Shown here: one piece after another, positions 32,378 through 44,632 of the stretch | How the letters are laid out: every line of letters begins with the position of its first letter | Position numbering within the stretch: the stretch's first letter is position 1 | Assembly (NCBI RefSeq): GCF_001632365.1 | Contig: NW_024468551.1 | Location: forward strand, 281,927 to 331,212 | From: Laetiporus sulphureus 93-53 | Taxonomy: Eukaryota; Basidiomycota; Agaricomycetes; Polyporales; Laetiporaceae | Direction: 5' to 3' | DNA length: 49,286 bases | The notes under the pieces: generated by a model | The model's database searches: none | Told to the model about the DNA's origin: nothing | Seen by the model: only the letters and a program-made list of their open reading frames with translations | Made by a program: the position numbers and the translations under genes

Positions 32378-32630
32378 AAAATGTGCCTTAAATGAACTGG
32401 ATTTAAATACATTGAGGCAACTAGTCGGGCCCGGATATTGAGGAGCGTTGATGAGGGTGCGCGCCGTCAGCGCTACCGAGCGCTTGTTGCGACAAAACGC
32501 TGGACGACGATTGGTCTGCTTACGTACCAATTCATCTCGGCAATGAGCGAACCGGAACTATGCGAATAAACGCGAGTCTCTCCGTCCGCTAACCGGTCCT
32601 CAACGTCAACCTCGGTGCAGTCCTGCTTTC

Positions 32631-33260
32631 ATGAGTCTTTCGTCATTTTTGTCGCCTTTCTTCCCCGTCGCGCACGCCGACGCGCCGGAGGAAAAGGAGC
32701 CCGAGGAGAAGCAGGCGGTCGAGGAAAAGGCGGAGGAGGAGGAGGAAGAGGAGGAGGAGGAGCCCGAGGATGTGCGTTTTCTTTCTGATCTTGCCTCATG
32801 CAACTCTATGATGGTGGAGGATGATGTAGATCATGCCTGCGCTGCGTGAGGAGTGTGAGAACAGCGCGAGATGCGTGGCAGCCACGAAGCACTTTCAGCA
32901 ATGCGAGGAGAGGGTAAACTCGGGCAAGGGCTTCGAACATGAGGACTGCATCGAGGAATTGTACGTTACCGAACAACATAATTGGTTTTCTCGAGCTCAC
33001 ATGTCACCCGTTCAGTTGTACGTTTCTGTACATCGTGATCTCGTTTGCGTGCTGACATGTCTTGTATCACTGCTTGTGGCATTTACTAGACCAGTAAGCC
33101 GCGTTATTTTGCGTGTCATGACGCGTCTAATTTATCTTTTCTCTCAGCATGATGCACTGCGTAGATGTATGCGTCGCAATCCTCCATACTCCCAAATCCT
33201 TTCTGACTGACAGCTCCTCAGGACTGCGTCGCGCCGAAGCTTTTCGCCAAGCTCAAGTGA
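32631..33260 (+). CDS. QCR6: Cytochrome bc1 complex hinge subunit QCR6
   Basis: Four exons (32631-32771, 32830-32960, 33148-33166, 33222-33260) give 109 aa. QCR6 is the acidic subunit of respiratory complex III that assists the interaction of cytochrome c1 with cytochrome c on the outer face of the inner mitochondrial membrane. A short leader is followed by a glutamate-rich acidic stretch (residues about 20-48), then the conserved helical hairpin with REECENSARC, FQQCEERV, EDCIEEFMMHCVDDC and the end APKLFAKLK. The paired cysteines are kept. Exon 3 is a 19-nt micro-exon, and the 187-nt intron before it is long for this locus. Confidence 0.95.
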
Positions 33261-34686
33261 TCGTCGTCCGCTCGCTAGAGGTACTAGAAGTAGGCGAGTG
33301 GCCCCTTTTTTAAATCTTGGCCGCGCTGTGATTGACACGTCATTACTGTATGTGTTCCCAGACTACGCATCACAGCTTGTAGCTCATCGGCTGCGTACGG
33401 TCGGGCTGACCGTTGCATCCTGAAAAACGATTATCATTCTCAACCAATATTGCTTCTATTTGAGACTACCATGGAACTGTCACAAGGAGGCGCGTCACTT
33501 CGGGGATCGGTCGGACCTCTCGGAGTGCTGTTACTGACATTGTGCACGATGGACGCGATTTTAGCCTTAACGGGTCGTATCTTGTTGCAGACTTGGTCTC
33601 CACTGAACGTAAAGCTAGGGTATACGAGGATTGCAAGCAATGCGCACGAATGAAGGCCACCAAGGCCATTCTTTGCCTGGTGTGCGTTCGCTAGGCTTTG
33701 CACCGCTGACTTTAGCGAGAACAAACGAAGATGAGTGTCTCCATGGGCAGAAGGTTTGGACAGCGAATATGCTCCTAGCCTTTCACACCGCACCGCGCGC
33801 GCGATACGCATTCCGGCACTCACTGCACGATGTTCTCGTCAGGATACTTCTTGACAACTGGCTCCAACCCACCATCGTCACCCTCAGCCTTTTCATAGGG
33901 AAGATCAATGACGTCCACCGTGGCACATATACTAGACAATCCTTGCCCGAAGTGGAGGATGCGAATTGAATCGATGCAAGGCCATCTTGGCAGAGCTCGT
34001 ACGTCTTCACGCCTTCGATCTGTCGAGTCACTAGCCCATTTCGCGCCGGTGCTTCTATCCGCCCAAACGAGCCTAGCCGCACTGACTGGGAGGGTTTTGG
34101 ATGGGCATGCCTGCTGCCGCATCCGGGGGCGTTACAACCGTCGTCGACAGGCCGTTGAACCATATCCTTTCCACGACCGCGTTGAAGACCTTGGAAAAGG
34201 TGTTGCGTTGCGCGCGAGCAGTGCTGAATGGATATTGCTTTCTTAGGTGGAATTATCCCTAGGAATCAGGTAACGCACCGTACTTTCATCTCAACTCGTG
34301 CCAAGGGCGCCGTTGGCAGCGATTGTCATACAATCATGGCTGGACAATAGGGATCAAGGTGTTTCCATCTTGATCAGCACGGACGCTGTTCCGGTGTAGT
34401 TAACGATGTGCGGGTTTCAGATTAAATATAAATATCTTGAACTCATCTCCCGTCGCTGTCTTCGCGAGCTCGTCAGGAGCAAGTGACCGCTTACCTGAGA
34501 TAACGCGCGCCTCGGGATCAGACGATTGTGCAGAACATTTCGTGCTAGATGGTATGTGCTATATCTCGACGTCTCTCTAATTCCTAGTAAGCATACAGAT
34601 GGGTATCATCGCATGAATGTTACATAGATTCCATAACTATTCCTTCCGGGCTCCCTTTCCTTGCCAGCGTCCTTGTGCACTTCCAC
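33261..34686. other. Intergenic between convergent genes; one possible minus-strand coding fragment
   Basis: No secure gene. On the minus strand, 33,915-33,820 reads as a plausible C-terminal exon (VDVIDLPYEKAEGDDGGLEP then KKYPDENIVQ and stop). Upstream frames are disrupted and I recognise no family. It may be a remnant. Confidence 0.35.
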
Positions 34687-37605
34687 CTAGAAATCATCAT
34701 CACCCTCGGCATCCGCCTCCTCCCAATCCACGTTGTCCATCGCCGCCTGACCCTCCTTATAAAGCTCCTCCAGGCCTGTAAGTTTCTCCAGGTACCCTTG
34801 CTCATTGAATGCCCGCAAGAGCATGTCGAAGCCCTGCGTCTCGTATGCCTGCAAGATCTAGGTACCCGAAGTCACCCAGTCAGCATGCATATCCAAGACG
34901 TCATGGAGAAGCAAGGGAAGAGCGAAACGGAATGCTTACTGTCTCACTGCATCCCGTACATCGGTCGTATGCCGCACCAGTGATGGGCATGTTCCTAAAT
35001 TGCGCGAGGAATCCACGCAATTGGTGTGGGACGAGCCCGAGCACACCCTCATACGCTTGCATATCTATGTTGCCGCCATTCTGCGACGTCTGCGGGGGTG
35101 GAGCGGGCGCATCGACCCTGAAAACGGAAATGATCAATGGAGCAGCAGCGAAGGACAGTCACACTCACCCATCGGGATGCTGCAAGAGCGACACGAGCAG
35201 CTCGACAGAAGTCGCTGCGGCAATAGACGCGAGACCTGGTCGCGTCACCGTGCACATCTGGTCGAGCGTCCTGTCCGTGAGCGACTGCGGTTGCATCGTC
35301 AGCCAGAACTCCCCGGCAGAACAAGGAAGGGCATGTACTCACATCTGCCGGCGCGACAATGTCATTGCAATAGTAGCACCCTAGCCGCTCACCTTTCGCG
35401 AGCGTCTTCCGCACACCATGTCGCATCACAAGAAACGTATCGAAACCAAGTGCAGCATTCATCACAATCTACATCCCATGAGCGCGCTACAAACATGGCC
35501 TTTTTTATGTTGGTCGAACGCACCTTTCCCTTCGCAGCACCCAGCACTGTGGGAAGCCATCTGCTCTCGCGCGAGTCCATGAGCAGAAATACTGCGTCGT
35601 GCTCGTCGATCAGCTGCTCGAGCGTCTCAATGTCCTTCCGTGCCTGCTCCGTCGATGCGGGCGGAATCGGATGTCCCGGCATCGGGACGTTGAGGTTGTG
35701 CCCTGCTGAATTCTATACTCCCACACCCATCACAATCAAGCAAAAAATGGGCTGAATGAAGAACGGCACTCACGACACCCGGGAATATCTTCTTGAGCCG
35801 TTCCGCTGCACATGCGGCCTTGGGCTTCCCGCTGTTCAAACAATCCTCGAACTCGAAGAGCGGCTGGCGTACAGGGTTCGAGAACGAGACGCGCGCCGAG
35901 TCGACGAAAGTAATTGTGCGAACACCCCAGCCCTGCAGATTGGAACGTCAAGCGAGACGAGGAGGTGGATAGGAATGAGAAAGGGCCAGTGAAAGATCGG
36001 AGACACGTATGCGTTGGAGGTGCGTGACAATACACGCATACGAGATGGGAGGTGCACACCATACATCAGTGTAGGTCGCCGGGTCATCAGTGGGCATTTC
36101 AGTATATGGAGAGCCGGGAGGGTGGAATGAAGCGAGGTGCAGCACGTTATTTCGGTCAGTGAAGAGTCGTGGAAGTGGAACTTTCGGGATAGCGTTGACC
36201 GGAGGTGAGGTGTAAGAGCAGCACAGTGGTAGAAGAGATGACCATATGCACATGCGGCTCCAAAGCCTCATCGCCGATCGCTGCTGTTTCGAGCTGAGAA
36301 TCACTCACCATAAGCGTCCTCGCGACATAGCAGCCCAGCGTACCGGCACCCAACAGGAGGCACCTCGTCTGTGCGACCTTCTCCAGATCGAGCGCAGGTA
36401 ATATCCGCCATCGCATGAGCTTCAGATTCAAATCAACGGCCTGGTCCGCTAGCCTAAAAGCAAACGAATTAGCTGGCGTGCATATGTATCTCATACCCTA
36501 CACACCTTGTCGGATCCATCATCGGCGCTAGGTCCGCTACCCTTGGTGAGAGCTTGCCTTGGGAATTCTTCTCCCATCCGACTGCGGCTGGCTTCTCCGA
36601 AGGTGCTGCGGCATCGCAAGAGAGCATACCGATGCGGCTCTTCTGAGTGCCGCGCCAGCACAGAATACGATGGGTGTTGACGGTGGAGTGGCGAGTGTGG
36701 AGGAAGGCGAGAAGGTTGCGGAGTGGCCATCCAGGGTTGTCAGGAAGGGCAGATGGGTCGAGGAAGCCGACAGTACGCTGAGGGAAGTACAATCAAGATT
36801 GTCAGGATGCGATGGAACAAGAAATCTACAAATGAGGAGAGGGCAGCAGCACCTTATCCTCGGCAACATCAGCGAAAAAGGTGTCATAGTCCTCGACAGG
36901 CGCGAGCTCAGGCGAACCAGGGCGAAGGAGAAAGAACGCGCGCGGCTTCTGAAGAAGGGACCATTGAAGTGTAGAGAGCTGCACGCGGATATCAATCAGC
37001 GGCAATCGGGAGCAAAGGTCGATAGGACAGAACGAACCGTGTCATCATCGTAGTATTCCTGAGCGGGTGCCCACTTTCCGTCGATCTCCCAGGCCGGTTT
37101 CGAGACGAATGCAGGGAACGCGAACCAGTAGTAATATTTGTACTTCTTCAGATCGGCAAATGTGAGCAGCAGAAATCGCGTCAAATGAGTCGTGGTTCCT
37201 TCCTCCACGATGCTCGTCCACATCTGCTCAGTTTCAGCAGTAAGTCTTCATGATACATAAATTGCGACATACCTCGTCGGTGACGTGATTGAAGAGCGCC
37301 GTTTTGTCCGCTGCCTTGAAATCCTCAATTGTGTTGAAGTTCTTGAATATGCCTCGCGCGATGACCGCATGTGCAGCCGGCTGAGCCGCCTCGGAGAACG
37401 CATCCCCGCCGACCATCAGGTTGCATCCTAGTGCGATCTCTGCACCTGTCTCGCGGTCTGTGGTCGAACGGCCCGAGACATACGATGCCGTTATGGGGAT
37501 TGCGTCGTCGTCCAGCCGCAGCACGTTGACCTTCAGTTCCGTGAGAGCATGCCAGAAAGCAGGTTCGGCTAGAGACGAGAAAGGCGCAAACTGTACGACT
37601 GGCAT
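34687..37605 (-). CDS. ATG7: ATG7, E1-like enzyme of autophagy
   Basis: Eleven exons (37605-37273, 37223-37038, 36978-36853, 36777-36506, 36453-36309, 35932-35774, 35712-35524, 35468-35343, 35284-35169, 35117-34940, 34857-34687) give 666 aa. Atg7 activates Atg8 and Atg12 with ATP and passes them to Atg3 and Atg10. The N-terminal domain shows [19 protein letters not shown] and [15 protein letters not shown]. The ThiF domain has the nucleotide loop [14 protein letters not shown] and [15 protein letters not shown]. The catalytic cysteine lies in [10 protein letters not shown], and zinc-binding pairs are CYYC and CTGC. The acidic C-terminus ([18 protein letters not shown]) matches the tail that docks Atg3/Atg8. 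All key residues are present. Intron 5 (35933-36308) is 376 nt, far longer than the others. Confidence 0.96.
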
Positions 37606-39699
37606 CGCATACAAAGTACTGTAGCCGTCAACGTAGGGTCTCGTTCAGAGCAGGTTAGTGACTCAGCGTCCACCCCGTGTGTGCCCAAAACGGAGACTTC
37701 ACGCGCGTCGCGTCGGTGGCGCGTTTGTGGCCTGCGCTCTCATCTACCTCTTCCTCTGCCAATGGTGAGCCTTTTTCTGTCTCTGTTGAGGTCCACATTT
37801 TGAGAGGAACCCGCATTAGACATTCCGGAGGCACAATCGAGCGTCTCACACATCACCCGCGGCGTCTCTGTGGTCCATTACTCCTCTCCCACTTGAATCT
37901 AAGCTGTCTAAGTACGTGGAGTGGTAGACTCTACCACGCCACGTGTTCATAAGGCATCCAGCGCATAAGCCCACTCCGATATCACCTCAACCAGTGGATC
38001 AGTCAACCTCAGTCTGTAAACAGCAAGGAAGGAGATGGACAGATGATTCGACCGCGAGGGGCTCAGAAAGGATGGTGACTTTCCTGTCACTGCTTCGCAT
38101 GGCTCGCTGAGGCGCATACACCATCCACCCCTTCCGCCACGTCGCGCTGGGATGCGCTTTGTTGCCATGTACGGCGCACGAGAGGCAAATGGGAGCCAGC
38201 GCACGTAACTATATATCCATCGTACTCTCCAAGCCACCCTTTTTGAAGTCGACGTAGGCGCACACTCCGTTAACCACCTCCACCATCCATCGATGCCAAT
38301 AACACTCAACAGCGGGAGCATCGCAGGCATCGCAGCTTTACGTCAAATGCGATCAGCCGGTGAGGTTTTCCACGACCATCCCCTCATGCACTATTCCGCC
38401 TGCGTTGCCGCCACCCAACGCTTCATGCGTTACACTGCTCTCCCTACGCAGTGCACGAGGGATAAAATACCCACACCTGCTTCTGCTGAGGGGACTGTCC
38501 ACCGACCTCGACATCATGCGAGCGACTGTAGGTCCACGCGCGACCATTTCGCACCCAGTCCATCCGCGTGAGCCGCTACTTATCGTCGCATAGTAGGGTT
38601 CGTGTTGACTGACGTCCCTTGTGAAGTCTTCGTGGCAACGGAGGCGATCGGAGATACCATAGCATCCGCGGAGATGCCACGCGTCTCTGTGGAATGGAGA
38701 GGAGCTCAACTCGCGAATATAAGGCGATGTTCCATTGCGACCCGTTTTCTTCGCGTTCGACACGCGTATAGCTGACATGGTTTTGCAGAAAGTTGCTTTG
38801 GACGACTTCATCTCGGGGTTGTTCACGTAGCGCCGCTGCTCTTTGCTCAGGCGGGTACAATGGTCTGGTATAATTCTGGAAACAAGGTATATCGTTTATG
38901 TCCACAGCAACACAGTCACCGCCTTCACGCGATGTTCGAACCTCACTGCAGAGAGATGGATGCTGCGTCTTCCTTTCGGTGTGCTGGGCAACATCGCGGG
39001 AGTATTCCTCTGCCGTATGTGCCGCGTTTTATACATGCGTGTGGCTCTTAAAGCCGCTGTTGTTAGACCCGAATACGATCCTGGGTGGTACGACGGCTTG
39101 CGGTTCTCAAGTGCCACGGTTTTTTGGCATTCACATCCACGCGTACAATCGACGGAGGTCGATTTCACCTTCACGTAACTGCTCACCGATCAACACCAAC
39201 CACTACACGGCCACTCGCTCGACCTTGGAACATCGCCCTCATGGTAGGTTAATTAGACCACAGGATTGCTTGCGCACAAAGTGTTGAACCAGCAGCCATA
39301 CATTCCGCTTCTTTGTCCCTCATTTTGTCCGCATTTTCATGTGCTATGAAGCTTGCCTGCCACGGCTTCAACGCCTTGTAACGTTGCATAGTGTCCTCTG
39401 TACCTTTCTTCACAACAATGCAAGCTGTTATTTCATTAACCACCGAACATTTGAATGCGTGAATATACATAGATGCAGTAAGAAATCGCTGCAACTCACT
39501 GACCGTTGATAATCAATCACTTAGTACTTCTGATCGGTAAGATAACCGGTTGTAACCGGCGTGTAACAATCGTGTTGAGAATGCGTAAATGCAAACAAAA
39601 GGTCCACGATCCATATATGATCATTATATTTGAGATTTATGGTCAAACAAAGCAGCGTTGGTGGGGCACATCATACAGAGGCATCGGAACATAAGTTTT
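37606..39699. other. Intergenic, no secure gene
   Basis: ORFs of 60-157 codons overlap on both strands without motifs. A plus-strand ORF at 38,843-39,178 (111 codons) has a hydrophobic core and one coherent frame but no recognisable family. The ATG7 promoter should lie in the first few hundred bases. Confidence 0.4.
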
Positions 39700-41445
39700 G
39701 TGAGTCGATGTGAGAAAAATGGAACGTTATGGAATGCTATCTATATGCCAATGGCTCCAAGCCCCTTGGAGCCATGGATTTTGTTTTCAATGTACGCAAT
39801 TTAATTGAGATGTTGTGGGCTTGTGGACACCCTCAACAGCAAGCTCGGCATCCCATTGGTCCGGCGCAACTGTGGTGCAACGCTGATGTTGTGTTCCGAT
39901 CACTTGGCACCATCGGCAATCTCCTTGGTATCCTCGTGAGGTACTGTCACAGACAACGTCATCCATCTCGTCTTACACAATAGCTCTGTCTTGCGCGGCA
40001 CTTGCACAAGCTTGTTTCCCTTCTTCCCTACACTGTCGCCTGTTTCTGGACCCAGCGCAACTGTATTAAATGTTCCCTAGTCCGTTTTTTCCAACCACTC
40101 CTTAGGCGCCTGTTCTCCAGCACCTTTTCCAACACTTTGTGGCCGATCTCTGCTTGCGCCAGGTACAAGGCTGTTGCTACGGGTTATACACCATTTCAAC
40201 ATTGTTCTCTGGGTATCGGCATGGCTAGAGGGTGTACGGTTGGTTGTTGGAGGTCAGACAAGTTTGGGAGCACGACTGGTGAGAGTTCTTTCATCGTTTG
40301 TATTGCTTACCAGGCTTGTTTTGTGATGTAGAAGCTGTGATACGGAGTTATACTCTGTATGACGGTACATCTGGCAGGTTTGGTTCGTCTTTTATTCATC
40401 CAGTGATCAGGATGGCAGCTCTCTATCGGACCTCAGTCTGTTCAGGTAAGTGTGGTACTCCTTCGTTCTGGGACATGCCCCTGTGGTTTTAGTAATGCAC
40501 AGACCATTATATGGCCCTCAATGTGTTTGTGATGATTTCGCGTTCGAAATGTGGTAATTACTGACATGTCATAAAATATGGAAAACTTCGTTCACGGTTG
40601 ACCCACCGTGTGCAGGCATGATCTATATAAATGATATTTATCACTGTCTATTGTGAGTTAAGTGCCATTCATCATACCTGTCACTATCTTTATGTGAACA
40701 ATTCTGGTTCTGGATGTTTTGGTTTATGACATGTCAGAAAGGGTGTAATTTTTTGACATAGTCGTATTTCATCTGTCCTGTCTTTTTGAAAATCATTCCT
40801 CACAGTTTCTATGCTTTTTTCCTTATTTCGGATTCATCCTGGCTACACTCGTCAATTTGCAACGCTTCAATGTATTGTTTTTATGACATGTCAGTAAGAC
40901 GAAGTATTTGACTGTTGGGTTTTCCTTCACTCAAGTCGCAGTTTCTCCTTGTTCACGTGTTTATGTCACATTCACACTGCTTATACATTCCGTTCCAAGG
41001 TATATGCTACCAAGATATGACTCGAAGCACCGAAAAATTGTAATCTCATGTATGCGCCTATTCTAATGGCTCTCAGTCATCATCAGACGACAGCTGTACG
41101 GATATCCTCTTCTTTTTTTGGCTGCATGTAGATGGTTTGTCATTTTCTGATGTTCTCTTTTTCTGTAGAAAGTTTAGATGTAATATTTTAGGTTGGCGAC
41201 TCACTCACCGAGTTTTTTTTCATGCATTTCTTGGGGAGGTTTGACACCTTATTGCTAGCTTCATTGCAGATATTGTCCCCATGAAGTGGGACGCTCTTGG
41301 AATCCCTAACGTGGGCGTTCGACATGCTTCCAGGGCCGGCTATCTTACCTTTTATCAAGGTTACTCCTAGCTCGGCATCACATGAGTCGTCGCCACTACC
41401 CCGTGCCTCTCTAGTGCTAGAGCTGCAGGTAACTATTTATTCCAC
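39700..41445. other. AT-rich non-coding stretch
   Basis: Composition falls to AT-rich here. Small ORFs (84 and 109 codons near 39,729 and 40,002) show no family signal. Notable items are the hairpin at 39,751-39,775 and three copies of the palindrome TGACATGTCA at 40,562, 40,727 and 40,884. Confidence 0.4.
39751..39775. repeat. Perfect 11-bp inverted repeat with 3-nt loop
   Basis: ATGGCTCCAAG, loop CCC, then CTTGGAGCCAT. It could form a hairpin in RNA or DNA, or be the end of a small mobile element. No partner copy exists in this window. Confidence 0.8.
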
Positions 41446-41885
41446 TTATTTAGTGTGTTGAATCAGAACTAATCTGGCAGAACGTTTACCGTTGTTCCTC
41501 TTATCGTAAAAGTCGCTCTCATCCAACAGTTCCCATGATGGTGGTAACTTCTCCCCCTTTTTAATGATTTGAACCCATTGGAACTGATGAGGGTTGTCTT
41601 TTCTGGGTACTGCGTCCATCGAGTTAATATCATCGCACTCGTCGATTTTGTTGACTTTACTGTAGACAGTGTTTCCCTGCATGAAGCACTTCTCAGTAGG
41701 GCTGTTAATTATGTCAGTTCGGTCTATGGTGAGAGGCTCTGAAAGGGTCACCCTTCCAGTTCACCATCCCGTTTCTTCCTCCAATATTCGACTAGAGAGG
41801 TTTCAGCATTGAGAGGCAGGATTGACTCATACACCTTCTCAACCTCATCATTCGAGACTTTTACGGTGACAGTCTCTTCAGACAT
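41446..41885 (-). pseudogene. Small unrecognised gene, frame broken once
   Basis: An ATG at 41,885 starts a frame (MSEETVTVKVSNDEVEKV, SILPLNAETSLVEYWRKK) that stops at 41,748. From the same point a second frame carries on with matching composition (TLSEPLTIDRTDIINS, FQWVQIIKKGEKLPPSWELL) to a stop at 41,446. Together they would make a hydrophilic protein of about 146 aa. A single-base shift near 41,748 or an unseen short intron separates them. The family is not recognised. It is divergent from the gene starting at 42,159. Confidence 0.5.
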
Positions 41886-42158
41886 TGCATATAGATGATT
41901 AGGGATTGCTTGAATTGATGTACAGAGGGGGGGAGGGGTTAGAGTGATCTGTTGTGTGCGAGATTATCTGACTATATGCGCTGCACGGTCACGTGACATT
42001 TTGACGTGACGTTTTGACGTGCCACTGACACGTTTCACGACAGCATTTGCACTCCATCCTGTTGTCATCACTTTTCCTTACATGTGATTCCATTTCTGTG
42101 TCATACAAGACTCCTCTCGTTGTCGTATCATTTCGCTTTTACCTCACAGTCTCGCAAC
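41886..42158. promoter_or_regulatory. Shared intergenic promoter region of the divergent pair
   Basis: This 273-bp gap lies between opposed start codons. It contains a pyrimidine-poor GA/GGG run near 41,925-41,940 and two direct repeats of ttttgacgtg near 42,000-42,020 beside cacgtgac. The repeated GACGTG half-sites resemble bZIP-type binding sites, which would be an inference. Confidence 0.4.
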
Positions 42159-44097
42159 ATGCCTTCTCACATCCTCAAGCTTCAGAAAATCTGTGAAAAT
42201 CTGGCTGAAGCTCATCGTGGTGTAGCTGATTTGACGAACGAAGATTCTGATGTTGAAGACGAAGTTGCAGCTCACCGTACGGCAGTTCAGAAAGCCCTTG
42301 TGTTGCTCACTGAGGAGGCCCGTCATCGCTGACTTTACCCTTCCCCTTCCCTCATCCCTCCTTGCATTGACAAAGCCCCATCTGTGGTACATGTCGCAGG
42401 TCAGCCATCATTACCTTTTTATGTCATGGCCTGATTGCATAAAAAATGCACTTCTATTGCGGCTGTTGCAGATCAGCCTCCATCGCATTGTCTTAGTGTG
42501 GTTGAGCCTGTTCTCAAGGATCTTACCCTAGTTGCTGCTTTCTGTACACCTCCTGTCGCTGCTACATCAGATGATGAAGGTTCCGATGACATTCCTCTGT
42601 GAAGGAGTACCCTCGTAATGCATCACAACTGAAACAGGATCCTCAGTCCTCCATACATTGCCTCGCTGAATGTAGCCAATATCGATGTCGACGATGCTGA
42701 ACCAGACATGTCTGCTCCTGTTGCCTTGTCCGTTGAGGATCTTGTTGACGAAAACGAAGGAGATGAAAATGTGGACGAAGAGGTGGTCGACGAGGTCGTA
42801 GACGAGGATACCAATACTTTGCAGATCACCGCAATTGAGAGGAGTGGTGAGATTTCTGAAGATGACAAAATTGATTCAGAGATTCTTGCCACACTCTTTG
42901 GTGATGAGGAGGAGGGGGAACAGGTTGAATTGATAGGTGACAATGAGGACCACAGTGATCGGGAAGAGTCTATGGTGGAGGAGGTTGCGGTGAGTGTATG
43001 CGCATATATCATTTTTTTAATGCTAATTGGTCCTGTAAAAGCTGATGATCAACAGGACAAGATTGGACGCCTTATCGTGGAGTTTCTCAATTATCTCCAG
43101 ATACATCCTCTACTCCCTGTCGAGTTCCATGATATGGTGATGGATCATCCGAGTGGGATACATAGCAAGCAGGACAAGGATGGCTTTCAGCGTATATGCG
43201 CCGGTGTATTATGGGCGAATAAGTCAGAATGGGTAAGTCTTATTTGCGACAGTTTCAATGTCATCTGACATTTGTTGAATTCTGCAGGCAAAGTTGTTTG
43301 AGGATCCCGCTTGGTGCACTGGTATGGATGCGGTTGAGCACACTCGAGATTCGGTTGATGTTGCAGCAACTAGAGAAGTCATTGACCGGCTGACGTTACG
43401 CTCTGCGGTGAAAACGCTTGCGATTTGTTTATTCATTTTATTGACCACTATGCACAGCTCATTCACCGATGGCGAACCATCACATCTGCCCAGACTTTTG
43501 TTGAACGGTTTCTTAGCCGTATTGACATTATTCTGTGGTCCGTAGACTATGCCAAGGTTGACCGGTTCAGCCGTGGACAATTATTTCGCAAGATGTTCAA
43601 ATATCAGTATCCTCAATATTTCTCAGGGGTTTCAGAGAAAACAGCTTGGGAAGCGGTGGCTCCACAGTATCGACAATGGAGCAAGTCACTGCACAACGAG
43701 ATTACTGGCTATAATCAAATGTATGAAATGTTTATCATGATGCATTACATCAGTATCTGTATTGCAACCTTTATCTGAAATCTGGCAGTATGGACCGATC
43801 ATTCTCATGGATCCTGTTTGGCAGGAGTCAGCAATGCGCTCCCACTCACGATCAGCTGTCCATGGTGTGCTCATGAGGTTGAGTTATTCACTGGACAGTC
43901 CATCATACAAAGGGGAAAAGTACCACTTTCTCTCTCCCAAGATACCTGCGATCGAGCAGGCACTCCTTTCCATGGTGGAACTTATTGCCGGACCATTCAT
44001 AGCCAAGCACGTCTTTAATTTTCTCGATGAAATGCAGCCTCATATCAAGATACGGTGTTGGCCAGGTTTTGATAAGCAGCATCCTAATTCCAGTTAA
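42159..44097 (+). pseudogene. Unrecognised multi-exon gene with apparent frameshifts
   Basis: Coding-like blocks in order: 42,159-42,330 (HILKLQKICENLAEAHR); an exon from about 42,472 (SHCLSVVEPVLKDLTLV) spliced via CTCT/GTGAAG to about 42,643; a very acidic stretch 42,643-42,990 rich in Glu, Asp and Val; then 43,056-43,232 (IGRLIVEFLNYLQIHPLL, AGVLWANKSEW); 43,289 onward (LFEDPAWCTGMDAVEH); a frame change near 43,385; and FIHFIDHYAQLIHRWRTI to about 43,725. A final segment from about 43,790 (GPIILMDPVWQESAMR) reads in yet another frame to a stop at 44,097. I cannot join all pieces with GT-AG introns, so it looks disabled. The family is unknown; it may be a mobile-element or lineage-specific gene. 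Confidence 0.45.
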
Positions 44098-44632
44098 ATT
44101 TTAATCTCCTTCCCTCCTACCCTCACCTACAATTGCTCAGATACAGTTCATCCAACTTTGCACCGAATAGAACTCGTTTATTGTAATTCTCCTGTGTTTG
44201 TCGATCATCATATTTCTCTTTCGTTTGTCACACGCTTGGCGGCCTTTACTGACATGTTATATATTCCATTTCGTGTCATATAGTTGTGATTCCATGTCCA
44301 CGAGTTTGAAGCCATTTGCCTTTTGGTGGATATAACATCAACATTCCAGTAAGCGGGATTCATCTTGTTTCACTGTTTGGCGTTTTCCTCGAAATGAAAA
44401 TGCCTATCACCATTTTTAATTGAGTTGAGATTTCTATACTTGAGAAGGTGCCGGAGCAGTTATTCCCCGAGCGGGGAATAAGAAAACATAACGTGTCAGT
44501 ATATGTGCATGGTCTAGGTGTTTTTTTCTCGCACAAATTTTATATTGACGATATTCAGCGTGTGTGGACTCTTTTATAGGGTTGAAGTGGTGCCAATGTC
44601 CATATTCACCCCCTTCTTTCCTCTTTACCACC
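44098..44632 (+). other. 3' flank of unknown gene and probable 5' UTR of the LINE
   Basis: No gene here. AT-rich sequence gives way at about 44,430 to GC-richer sequence leading into LINE ORF1. A 9-bp inverted repeat (TATTCCCCG, AG, CGGGGAATA) sits at 44,461-44,480. The exact 5' end of the element and any target-site duplication cannot be fixed because the 3' end lies outside the window. Confidence 0.45.
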
